Origin: Pseudomonadota bacterium
GTDB lineage: Bacteria; Desulfobacterota; Desulfarculia; Desulfarculales; Desulfarculaceae
Length of the DNA: 64,000 nt
Assembly (NCBI GenBank): GCA_018819925.1
Contig: JAHJPG010000110.1
Coordinates: 1-64,000 of the forward strand
Direction: 5' to 3'
The notes under the pieces were generated by a model that made no database searches, was not told the DNA's origin, and saw only the letters and a list, made by a program, of their open reading frames with translations. The position numbers and the translations under genes were made by a program. Shown piece by piece: positions 1 through 8,033 of the stretch (position 1 is the first letter of the stretch; each line of letters opens with the position of its first letter).

Positions 1-304
1 CGCGGGCCTGCAAGTGACCCAGGGGGGCCGCTTCTGGCACCTGCTGGGCGGGGGCGACAAGGGCAAGGCGGTGCGCCTGCTCTCGGTGCTCTACGCCAAA
101 CACGACCCGGAGTTGACGACCATGGCCCTGGGCGACGCGCCCAACGACCTGGGCATGCTGGAGGCGGTGGATCGGCCGGTGCTGGTGGCCCTGTCCGGCG
201 GCGGACACGCCGCAGTGGAGTTGCCGGGCCTGGTCCTGGAGCCTTTGGCCGGACCGGCTGGCTTCAACCACGCGGTGCTGGCCGCCCTGGAGGGTGGGAA
301 CTAA
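1..304 (+). CDS. Mannosyl-3-phosphoglycerate phosphatase-like HAD hydrolase (C-terminal part, truncated by window edge)
   Basis: Frame open from window start to TAA at 302-304; HAD motif IV-like 'ALGDAPNDLGMLEAVDRPVLV' and 'GGDKGKAVRLL'. Confidence 0.7.
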   Translation, partial: AGLQVTQGGRFWHLLGGGDKGKAVRLLSVLYAKHDPELTTMALGDAPNDLGMLEAVDRPVLVALSGGGHAAVELPGLVLEPLAGPAGFNHAVLAALEGGN

Positions 305-306
305 GC

Positions 307-1299
307 GTGGCCGAGGCATCCCCCGGCGGCCAGGTGCTACGCCTGCTCATACATGGCAACGGCGAGCGCTCCGGCCAGGAGATGGCCCAGCGCCTGGGTA
401 TAAGCCGGGCGGCGGTGGCCAAGACCATCACCTCCCTCCGGGCCCAGGGCCTGGAGATCGACGCCGCCCCCCGGCGGGGCTATCGCCTGATCAGCGAACC
501 GCCCCTGCTGCTGCCGGCCATGGTGGAGGCTCGCCTGAAGCCCGGCTCCCTGGGCCTGCCTGTGCACCATTTCCAAGAGATCGACTCCACCAACCTGGAG
601 GCACGCCGCCGGGCCGAGACCGGAGCGCCCCATGGAACCTGCCTGGTGGCCGAGCACCAGAGCGCGGGACGGGGCCGCCTGGACCGGCGCTGGCAAGCGC
701 CCAAGGGCAGCGCCCTGCTCTTCTCCATCATCCTGCGGCCGGACTTGAGCCTTAGGCGGGTGTTCGCTCTGAACAACCTCGTCTCCTTGGCCGTGTGCCG
801 GGCCCTGGAAAAACACGGCGGCCTGGCCCCGGCCATCAAGTGGCCCAACGACGTTTACCTGGAGGGCAAGAAGCTGGCCGGGGTGCTCACCGAGTTCACC
901 AGCCGGGCCGAAGCGGTGGAATACGCCGTGGTGGGGGTGGGCCTCAACGTAAACCAGGAGCCCGCCTGGCTGGCCGGCCTGGACCAGCCGGCCATGAGCC
1001 TTCTGGCCGCCACGGGCCATGCCTGGGAGCGAGCCACCCTGCTGGCCCAGATCCTGGAAGAGACGACCGCCCTCCATGACCAGTTCGTGGCCGGCGGCGG
1101 AGACGACCTGGCCCAGGAATATGCCCGGCGATCCCTGATCCTGGGCCTGGACGTGACCGTGCGCCAGGGGCAGGCCGTGCGCCGGGGCAAGGCGGTGGGT
1201 TTCGCCCCGGAAGGCGCCTTGCTCCTGGAGGAAAACGGCCAGGTCAGCCCCATACACCACGGCGACGTGAGCCTGTTGGACTGGGAGGTGCTGGGCTAA
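307..1299 (+). CDS. birA: Biotin--[acetyl-CoA-carboxylase] ligase / biotin operon repressor BirA
   Basis: N-terminal HTH ('GQEMAQRLGISRAAVAKTITSLRAQGLEI') followed by the ligase signature 'AEHQSAGRGRLDRRWQAPKGSALLFSIILRP' and 'IKWPNDVYLEGKKLAGVLTE'. Confidence 0.93.
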   Translation: MAEASPGGQVLRLLIHGNGERSGQEMAQRLGISRAAVAKTITSLRAQGLEIDAAPRRGYRLISEPPLLLPAMVEARLKPGSLGLPVHHFQEIDSTNLEARRRAETGAPHGTCLVAEHQSAGRGRLDRRWQAPKGSALLFSIILRPDLSLRRVFALNNLVSLAVCRALEKHGGLAPAIKWPNDVYLEGKKLAGVLTEFTSRAEAVEYAVVGVGLNVNQEPAWLAGLDQPAMSLLAATGHAWERATLLAQILEETTALHDQFVAGGGDDLAQEYARRSLILGLDVTVRQGQAVRRGKAVGFAPEGALLLEENGQVSPIHHGDVSLLDWEVLG

Positions 1300-1341
1300 A
1301 GCCCCATCCGTCCAATCCCACCCGCAACCCCCCATTCCTGC

Positions 1342-1370
1342 TTGCCAAGTCCGGCCCGGACTGGTAGATT
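1342..1370 (+). promoter_or_regulatory. Sigma70-like promoter for bio operon: TTGCCA-N17-TAGATT
   Basis: TTGCCA at 1342-1347 and TAGATT at 1365-1370 with 17-bp spacing; the -10 overlaps the operator left arm. Confidence 0.6.
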
Positions 1371-1401
1371 GTCAACCGTTTCACAACAGAGGTTGACAAT
1401 C
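1367..1401. promoter_or_regulatory. BirA operator-like inverted repeat GATTGTCAACC-N13-GGTTGACAATC
   Basis: Perfect 11-bp inverted arms (1367-1377 and 1391-1401). Core TTGTCAACC/GGTTGACAA resembles the known BirA site TTGTAAACC...GGTTTACAA. Lies immediately 5' of the bioB start and downstream of birA. Confidence 0.85.
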
Positions 1402-2412
1402 ATGACTCAAGATTTCCCCACAGAGATAAGCAACACAATTCAGCGCGTCATGGACGGTGGTCTCCCCGAGGCGGAGCAGGCCGCCGCCTGGCTGGAGCGC
1501 AGCGATCTGGGCCAGTTGGGCCAGCTCTTGGCCGCGGCCGGCCGCCTGCGCGGGGCCAATGAAGGCGACGTGGTGGAGTTTTGCGCCATCGTCAACGCCC
1601 GCTCGGGCCATTGCTCGGAGAACTGCGCCTTTTGCGCCCAGAGCGCCCATCACCAGGGCCAGGCCGAGGTCTACCCCCTGTTAAGCGCCGAGGAAATGGT
1701 GCGCCGGGGCCGGGCCGCCGCCGAAGCCGGGGCCCAGCGCTTCGGCATCGTCACCAGCGGCCGCGAGTGCCCCAAAGGCGAGGCCCTGGACGAGATCTGC
1801 CGGGCGGTGGAGGTTTTGACCAGCGAAAAGGTCATCGCCCCCTGCGCCAGTCTGGGGCTCATCGGCCAGGCCCGGGCCCGCCGCCTGGCCGACGCCGGCC
1901 TGGTGCGCTACCACCACAACCTGGAGGCCGGGCCCAGCTTCTTTCCGCGCATCTGCACCACCCACACCTATGAGGACCGGGTGGACACGGTCAAGGCGGC
2001 CCAAGACGCCGGGCTTGAGGTGTGCGTGGGAGGCATCGTGGGTCTGGGCGAAACCCCGCTGGAGCGGGTGGAGTTGGCCCAGGCCGTGGCCGAGTTGAAG
2101 CCCCAGAGCATCCCTCTGAACTTTTTGACCCCCATCCCCGGCACCCCCATGGCCAACCACCAACCCCTCAAGCCCCTGGAGGCCCTGGCCACGGTGGCGG
2201 TGTTCAAGCTGTTCAACCCCAAGGCGGTGGTGCGCACCTGCGGGGGACGCCAGCAGGTGTTGGGCAACCTGGCCCCCCTGATGTATTTGGCCGGGGCCGG
2301 GGGCACCATGATCGGCAACTACCTGACCACCGAGGGCCGCCAGCCCGTGGAGGATATCAACGACCTCGCGGCCCTGGGCCTCAAGCCCGCCGCCAAGCTG
2401 ATGGGCGAGTAG
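1402..2412 (+). CDS. bioB: Biotin synthase BioB (radical SAM)
   Basis: 'SGHCSENCAFCAQSAHH' radical SAM CxxxCxxC, 'YHHNLEAGPSFFP', 'NFLTPIPGTP'. Start placed at ATG 1402 (MTQDFP...) after the operator, not at the upstream TTG 1342. Confidence 0.95.
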   Translation: MTQDFPTEISNTIQRVMDGGLPEAEQAAAWLERSDLGQLGQLLAAAGRLRGANEGDVVEFCAIVNARSGHCSENCAFCAQSAHHQGQAEVYPLLSAEEMVRRGRAAAEAGAQRFGIVTSGRECPKGEALDEICRAVEVLTSEKVIAPCASLGLIGQARARRLADAGLVRYHHNLEAGPSFFPRICTTHTYEDRVDTVKAAQDAGLEVCVGGIVGLGETPLERVELAQAVAELKPQSIPLNFLTPIPGTPMANHQPLKPLEALATVAVFKLFNPKAVVRTCGGRQQVLGNLAPLMYLAGAGGTMIGNYLTTEGRQPVEDINDLAALGLKPAAKLMGE

Positions 2413-2415
2413 AAA

Positions 2416-3768
2416 ATGAGCCGCACCCAAGAAATTCTCAGCCAGGACCTGGATCATCTATGGCATCCCTTCACCCAGATGAAGCTCTGGCCCGGGGAGC
2501 CGCCCCTGGTCATCGAGCGGGGCAAGGGCAACTACCTCATCGACACCGAGGGCAACCGCTACTTCGACGGGGTAAGCTCCCTGTGGGTCACGGTGCACGG
2601 CCACAACCACCCGGCCATCAACCAGGCCATCGCCGAGCAACTGAAGCATTTGGATCACTCCACCCTGCTGGGGCTCACCCATCCCCTGGCCGCCCGCCTG
2701 GCCGCCGAGTTGGCCCGCGTCACCCCCGGCAAGCTAAACAAGGCCTTCTACTCCGAGAGCGGCTCCACCGCCGTGGAGATCGCCTTGAAGATCGCCTACC
2801 AGTATTGGCAGCAGTCGGGCCGCCCCGAGAAAAAGACCTTCGTGGCCCTGGGCGAGGCCTACCACGGCGACACCCTGGGCGCGGTGAGCGTGGGCGGCAT
2901 CGAGCTGTTCCACCAGGTCTACGGCCCCCTGCTCTTCCCGGTGCACCGCCTACCCCAGCCCTTTTGCCGCCAGTGCCCCCTGGGCCTGAAGCGCCCCTCC
3001 TGCGATCTGGCCTGCGCCCAGGCCCTGGAGCCCATGCTGGCCCAGCACGGCAGGGAGATATGCGCCCTGATCGTGGAGCCCCGGGTGCAGGGCGCGGCAG
3101 GCATCATCGTGCAGCCAAATGGCTATGTGCGCCGCCTGTGGGAGATATGCCGCAAGCACGATGTGCTGTTCATCGCCGATGAGGTGGCCACCGGCTTCGG
3201 CCGCACCGGCACGCTCTTCGCCTGCGAGTTGGAGGGCGTGGAGCCGGACCTCATGTGCCTGGGCAAGGGCCTTACCGGCGGGGTGCTGCCCCTGGCCGCC
3301 ACCATGGCCACCGACCGGGTCTACCAGGCCTTCCTGGGCGAGTTCGACGAGTTCAAGACCTTTTTCCACGGCCACACCTACACCGGCAACCCCCTGGCCT
3401 GCGCCGCCGCCCTGGCCAGCCTGGGGCTCATGGAAACCAACCGGGTGGTGGAGGGCGCCGCGCCGGTGATCGAGCATTTGGCCAAGGGCTTGGAGGCCAT
3501 CGCCCGGATGGACCATGTGGTGCAGGTGCGCCAACAGGGGCTCATGGCCGGGGTGGAGCTGGCGCGGGACAAGGCCACGGACACCCCCTATGATCCCAGC
3601 CTGCGCATGGGCCACAAGGTGATAATGGCCGCCCGCAAGCACGGGGTGATAATCCGCCCCCTGGGCGACACGGTGGTGCTCATGCCGCCCCTTAGCAGCA
3701 CCACCCAGGACATCGACCTGCTCCTGAGCGCCCTGGGCCAGGCCATCGCCGAAGTCACCGGAGGCTGA
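2416..3768 (+). CDS. bioA: Adenosylmethionine-8-amino-7-oxononanoate aminotransferase BioA
   Basis: Class III aminotransferase: 'LWHPFTQMKLW', 'IADEVATGFGRTGTLFACE', 'LMCLGKGLTGGVLPLAATMAT'. Confidence 0.95.
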   Translation: MSRTQEILSQDLDHLWHPFTQMKLWPGEPPLVIERGKGNYLIDTEGNRYFDGVSSLWVTVHGHNHPAINQAIAEQLKHLDHSTLLGLTHPLAARLAAELARVTPGKLNKAFYSESGSTAVEIALKIAYQYWQQSGRPEKKTFVALGEAYHGDTLGAVSVGGIELFHQVYGPLLFPVHRLPQPFCRQCPLGLKRPSCDLACAQALEPMLAQHGREICALIVEPRVQGAAGIIVQPNGYVRRLWEICRKHDVLFIADEVATGFGRTGTLFACELEGVEPDLMCLGKGLTGGVLPLAATMATDRVYQAFLGEFDEFKTFFHGHTYTGNPLACAAALASLGLMETNRVVEGAAPVIEHLAKGLEAIARMDHVVQVRQQGLMAGVELARDKATDTPYDPSLRMGHKVIMAARKHGVIIRPLGDTVVLMPPLSSTTQDIDLLLSALGQAIAEVTGG

Positions 3769-3770
3769 CC

Positions 3771-4955
3771 ATGGGTTCGGTTTCAGCCTTGGAAATACTG
3801 AAAAGCCGGGTGGCCGACCAACAGGCCCGGGGCCTCACCCGCCGCCTGGTTTCTGTGGTGCCCTCCTGCGGCCGCTTTGTAAGCGTGCGGGGGCGGCGCT
3901 GCCTGTTGATGGCCAGTAACGACTACCTGGGCCTGGCCGCCCATCCCCGCCTGGCCCAGGCCTCCCTGGAGGCCGCCCTCGCCTGCGGGGCCGGCTCCGG
4001 GGCCAGCCGCCTAATATCCGGCACTCTGGAAGCCCACCTGGAACTGGAGCGGGCCATCGCCCGCTTCAAGCACACCCCGGCGGCGCTGTTTTTCCCCACC
4101 GGCTACATGACCAACCTGGGTGTGGTGAGCACCCTGGCCGCAGAGGGCGACCTCATCGTCAGCGACCAGCTCAACCACGCCAGCCTCATCGACGCCTGCC
4201 GTTTGTCCCACGCCGAGGTTCAGGTGTACCCCCACGGCGATGTCGCCCGGGCCGAGGAGCTTCTCTCCCAGGGACCGGCCCACGGCATGCGGCTGTTGGT
4301 GAGTGACGGGGTGTTTTCCATGGACGGCGACCTGGCCCCGCTGCCCGCCCTGTTGGCGGCGGCCCGGCGGCAAGACGCCCTGCTGGTAATCGACGACGCC
4401 CACGCCACCGGGGTGTGGGGGGCCACCGGCCGGGGCACCATGGAGCATTTCGGCCTGGAGCCCGGCCCCGAGGTGGTGATGTTGGGCACCTTCAGCAAGG
4501 CCCTGGGCGGCCTGGGAGGTTTCGCCGCCGGAGCGCCGGAGGTCATAGAGGCCCTGGTGCATGGAGCCCGCTCCCTGCTCTATTCCACCGCCCCGCCCCC
4601 GGCCCAGGCCGCGGTGGCCCTGGCCGCCCTGGAGTTGGTGGACGCCGAGCCCTGGCGGCGGGAGCGCCTGCACACCCTCAGCGCTTTGCTGCGCCGCCGC
4701 CTGGCCGAGGCCGGGCTGGTGGTAGCGTGCGAATCCGGCCCCATCGTGCCGATGCTCACCGGCAGCGCCCAGGCCGCCCTGGAGCTGGCCGAGGGCCTGT
4801 GGCAACGGGGGGTGTTCGCCCCGGCGGTGCGGCCGCCCACGGTGCCCGAAGGGGCCAGCCGCATACGCCTCACCGTCACCGCCGCCCACGAGGAGCAGGA
4901 CATAGAGGACGCGGCCCAGGCCTTGATTCTGGCCGCCCGGGAGGCGGGCCTATGA
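3771..4955 (+). CDS. bioF: 8-amino-7-oxononanoate synthase BioF
   Basis: 'LLMASNDYLGLAAHPRL', 'GSGASRLISGTLEAHLELE', 'VIDDAHATGVWGATGRG', 'GTFSKALGG'. Confidence 0.94.
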   Translation: MGSVSALEILKSRVADQQARGLTRRLVSVVPSCGRFVSVRGRRCLLMASNDYLGLAAHPRLAQASLEAALACGAGSGASRLISGTLEAHLELERAIARFKHTPAALFFPTGYMTNLGVVSTLAAEGDLIVSDQLNHASLIDACRLSHAEVQVYPHGDVARAEELLSQGPAHGMRLLVSDGVFSMDGDLAPLPALLAAARRQDALLVIDDAHATGVWGATGRGTMEHFGLEPGPEVVMLGTFSKALGGLGGFAAGAPEVIEALVHGARSLLYSTAPPPAQAAVALAALELVDAEPWRRERLHTLSALLRRRLAEAGLVVACESGPIVPMLTGSAQAALELAEGLWQRGVFAPAVRPPTVPEGASRIRLTVTAAHEEQDIEDAAQALILAAREAGL

Positions 4956-5674
4956 GCGGCAAGGGCGTGGTGGTCATCGGCACCGACACCGACGCTGGCA
5001 AGACCATGGTTTCGGCGGCCCTGGTGATGGGCCTGCGCGACGCCGGAGTGGCCACGGGCTACCTCAAGCCCTTGGCCAGCGACTGCGCCGTCACCCCGGA
5101 GGGCCTCCTGAGCCCGGACGTGGCCTTGGTGCACCGCCTGGCCGGGCTCACCGAGCCCCTGGCCAGCCTGAACCCGGTGTGCCTGCGGGCCCCGCTTTCG
5201 CCCCTGGCCGCCGCCAGGGAAGAAGGCGTGGAGCTGGCCCTGGCCGCCTCGGCGGCCTCCTGCCGGGAGTTTCTGGCGGGCCAGGAGTTTGGAGTGATCG
5301 AGGGCGTGGGCGGGCTCCTGGTCCCCATCGCGCCGGGAGCCACATTCTTGGACCTGGCCGTGGACCTGGGCCTGCCGGTGGTGGTGGCCGCCCGGCCCGG
5401 CCTGGGCACCATCAACCACTCCCTGCTCACCCTGGAGGCCCTGAAAGGCGCGGGCCTGGCGGTGTTGGGCTTCGTATTCAGCCACACCCATCCCGCCGAC
5501 CCCGGCGACCCCTCCATCAAGGACAACCACGCCCTGATCGTGGAGTACAGCGGCACGCCCTTCCTGGGCGCCCTGCCCTACCTGGGGCCGCCGGATGAGT
5601 TGAGCGGCCCGGCCTTGCTGGAGAGCGTGCGGCAAAACCTGGACCTAGCCCCCCTGTTGGCCTTGGCCCGGTGA
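4952..5674 (+). CDS. bioD: Dethiobiotin synthetase BioD
   Basis: 'VVIGTDTDAGKTMVSAALV' P-loop and 'VIEGVGGLLVPI'; ATGA overlap with bioF stop. Confidence 0.93.
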   Translation: MSGKGVVVIGTDTDAGKTMVSAALVMGLRDAGVATGYLKPLASDCAVTPEGLLSPDVALVHRLAGLTEPLASLNPVCLRAPLSPLAAAREEGVELALAASAASCREFLAGQEFGVIEGVGGLLVPIAPGATFLDLAVDLGLPVVVAARPGLGTINHSLLTLEALKGAGLAVLGFVFSHTHPADPGDPSIKDNHALIVEYSGTPFLGALPYLGPPDELSGPALLESVRQNLDLAPLLALAR

Positions 5675-5678
5675 GACC

Positions 5679-6215
5679 ATGCTCCTGAATAGCTGTCTAC
5701 CCACCTACGACGTACGCGCCCGTTATCAGGAGTTCATGCCCGCCCCGCCGGAGCGGGTGTACGCCTTAGCCCGCGACCTGGACTGGAGCCGTTCGCCTCT
5801 GGTGAGTTGGCTGTTCAAGTTACGCGGCCTGGGCCGGGTTAAGGCCGAGCCCAGCTTGGCGAATATGCAAAAAATGGGATTTCTGATCCTGGACGAGGAA
5901 CCGGGCCGGGAGTTGGTGTTGGGGGTGGTGGGCCGTTTCTGGCTGCCCACCGGCGGCGTGCAACGGGTGAGCCCCCGGGGCTTCCTGGAGTTTGACCAGC
6001 CCGGCTACGCCAAGGCGGCCATGAACTTTTTGGCCGAGCCCGCGCCCGGCGGCGGCTGTCTGTTGAGCACCGAAACCAGGGTGCTGTGCCTCGGCCCCCA
6101 GGCCCGCCGTTATTTCCGCTTGTATTGGAGCCTTATCGGCCCATTCAGCGGCCTGATCCGTAAAGAAGCCCTGCGTCTGGTGCGGCGGCAGCTGCGCGAC
6201 GATGCGATGGGTTAA
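5679..6215 (+). CDS. SRPBCC-like (START/polyketide cyclase-type) hypothetical protein
   Basis: 178-aa ORF 4 nt after bioD; 'YQEFMPAPPERVYALARDLDWSRSPL' resembles the N-terminal strand/helix of SRPBCC proteins. Confidence 0.5.
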   Translation: MLLNSCLPTYDVRARYQEFMPAPPERVYALARDLDWSRSPLVSWLFKLRGLGRVKAEPSLANMQKMGFLILDEEPGRELVLGVVGRFWLPTGGVQRVSPRGFLEFDQPGYAKAAMNFLAEPAPGGGCLLSTETRVLCLGPQARRYFRLYWSLIGPFSGLIRKEALRLVRRQLRDDAMG

Positions 6216-6303
6216 GTAGCCCTTCTGTTTCCGGCACAAACCATTCCAGAACATCAGACACGATTAACTTTGCGTCCGTAGGCCGTGTCTTGTTCAGCCA
6301 CCA

Positions 6304-6425
6304 GCGGCACAGCCAGGCGACGGCAGACAAGGCGTCCGGCGAGTGAAGGCCGCAGGCGTAGTGCTAACTACGTCGAGGCTTGAGCGATGCCGGCAACGCA
6401 GGATTCCGTTGCCTGGCGAAGCCGC
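6304..6425. repeat. Short-form dispersed palindromic element, copy A1
   Basis: Imperfect inverted repeat over ~120 bp with central hairpin CGTAGT-GCTA-ACTACG (6357-6372); homologous to copies at 6430, 13292, 38446, 50969 and 62802. Confidence 0.8.
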
Positions 6426-6429
6426 TTTA

Positions 6430-6547
6430 GGCACAGCCAGGCGGCGGCAGACAAGGCATTCGGCGAGCGAAAGCCGCAGGCGTAGTGCTAACTACGTCGA
6501 GGCTTGAGCGCAGCCGATAACGCCGTATGCCGCCGTCTGGCTGCGCC
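6430..6547. repeat. Short-form dispersed palindromic element, copy A2 (tandem to A1)
   Basis: GGCACAGCCAGGCGGCGGCAGAC...GTATGCCGCCGTCTGGCTGCGCC arms; central hairpin CGTAGT-GCTA-ACTACG at 6481-6496. Confidence 0.8.
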
Positions 6548-6551
6548 GAGC

Positions 6552-8003
6552 CTAGTCTCGCCAGAATTCGGGTAGGAACAGCACCAACACGGTGTAGACC
6601 TCCAGGCGGCCCACGATCATGGCCAAAGAGAGCAGCCACTTGGCCGCCAGGGGCAGGTGGGCGTAGTTGGCCGCCGGGCCCACCGAACCCAGGCCGGGGC
6701 CGATGTTGCCCAAACAAGCGATGGAGGCGGTGAAAGAGGTCACCAGGTCCAGGCCCATGCCCGACAGCAGTAGGCCCACCACCACGAAGCAGGCCAGATA
6801 GGCGCCCATGAATCCCCACACCGAGGCCACGATGCTCCGGTCCACGGTGTGATGCTCCAAGCGCACCGGGGCCACCACCCGGGGGTGCACTAGGCGGCGA
6901 AGCTCGGCCTTGATCTGCTTGGTCACCACCATCACCCGCATCACTTTGGGCCCGCCGCCGGTGGAGCCGGCCGAGCCGCCCACGAACATAAGAACCACCA
7001 GGGCGGCCAGGGCCGCCGGAGGCCACAGATCGTAATCCGCCGTGGCGAATCCGGTGGTGGTGAGGATGGTGGCGCTCTGGAAGGCGGCCAGGCGGATGGC
7101 ATCCCATGCCCCCTTGCCGGACACCAGGAACAGGGCCAGGGCCCCCAGCAGGGCAGCGCCCAGCCAGAGGTACATGTAGGTGCGCCACTCTTCGTTGCGC
7201 CACCAGGCGCTCCAGCGCCGCTGCCAGATCACCTGGAAGTGCAGGGTGAAGTTCATGCCCGCCAGGAGCATGAAGATGGTGATGATCACGTCAATGTAGC
7301 CGCTGCCAAACCCGGCGATGGAGGCGTCCTTGGTGGAGAAGCCCCCGGTGGCCATGGTGGCGAAGGCTTGGCAGGTGGCGTCGAACCAATCCATGCCCCC
7401 CAACATCAAAAGAACCACCTCGGCGGCGGTGATGGCCGCGTAGACCTTCCATAGCACGCTGGCGGTGTCGGTGATGCGCGGGGCCAGGCGGTCCGGGGTG
7501 GGGCTGGGCACCTCGGCCTTGAACAGCTGCATGCCGCCCACCCCCACGAAAGGCAGGATGGCCACGGACAACACGATGAAGCCCATGCCCCCCAACCAAT
7601 GGGTGAGCGCCCGCCAGAAGAGAACCCCCTTGGAGCAGGCCTCCACGCTGGTTAGCACGCTGGCCCCGGTGGTGGTGAAACCGCTCACCGACTCGAACAG
7701 GGCGTCCCCGAAACTGGCGAACTCTCCGCTGAGGTAGAAGGGCAGCCCGCCCAAAAGCCCGGCCACGACCCATGATACGCCCACGATGGCCATGCCCTGG
7801 CGGTGGTTCAGCTCCCGGCTGGTCTTGTCGCGGAAAAGCCAGAAGAGCACCGCGCCCAAGAGCAGGCTGACAAAGGCCCCTCCGGCAAAGGCGTGCCAGC
7901 CGGCCTCGCCATAGAGCAAGGCCACGCCCATGGGCAGGAGCATGAACAGCCCCACGCCCATGCACAGCACCCCCAACAGGGATAGGACGAAAGCCAGGCC
8001 CAA
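6552..8003 (-). CDS. trkH: Potassium uptake protein TrkH family
   Basis: 'FESVSGFTTTGASVLTSVE', 'RALTHWLGGMGFIVLSVAILP', 'FVGGSAGSTGGGPKVMRV' selectivity-loop motifs. Confidence 0.92.
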   Translation of the reverse strand: MGLAFVLSLLGVLCMGVGLFMLLPMGVALLYGEAGWHAFAGGAFVSLLLGAVLFWLFRDKTSRELNHRQGMAIVGVSWVVAGLLGGLPFYLSGEFASFGDALFESVSGFTTTGASVLTSVEACSKGVLFWRALTHWLGGMGFIVLSVAILPFVGVGGMQLFKAEVPSPTPDRLAPRITDTASVLWKVYAAITAAEVVLLMLGGMDWFDATCQAFATMATGGFSTKDASIAGFGSGYIDVIITIFMLLAGMNFTLHFQVIWQRRWSAWWRNEEWRTYMYLWLGAALLGALALFLVSGKGAWDAIRLAAFQSATILTTTGFATADYDLWPPAALAALVVLMFVGGSAGSTGGGPKVMRVMVVTKQIKAELRRLVHPRVVAPVRLEHHTVDRSIVASVWGFMGAYLACFVVVGLLLSGMGLDLVTSFTASIACLGNIGPGLGSVGPAANYAHLPLAAKWLLSLAMIVGRLEVYTVLVLFLPEFWRD

Positions 8004-8033
8004 AGGTTTTAACCCTCCCGGACCAAGAAGGCC

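Noticed and set aside
337-1335. 332-aa minus-strand ORF over birA
   Set aside because: Antisense shadow of the recognisable BirA coding frame.
1342-1401. Upstream TTG start for bioB at 1342
   Set aside because: Would place the promoter -35 and BirA operator inside the coding region; ATG at 1402 has an SD-like AGAGG and matches the expected BioB N-terminus.
6304-6547. Possible CRISPR array
   Set aside because: Only two ~120-bp palindromic units with a 4-bp linker, no short repeat/spacer periodicity and no cas genes.
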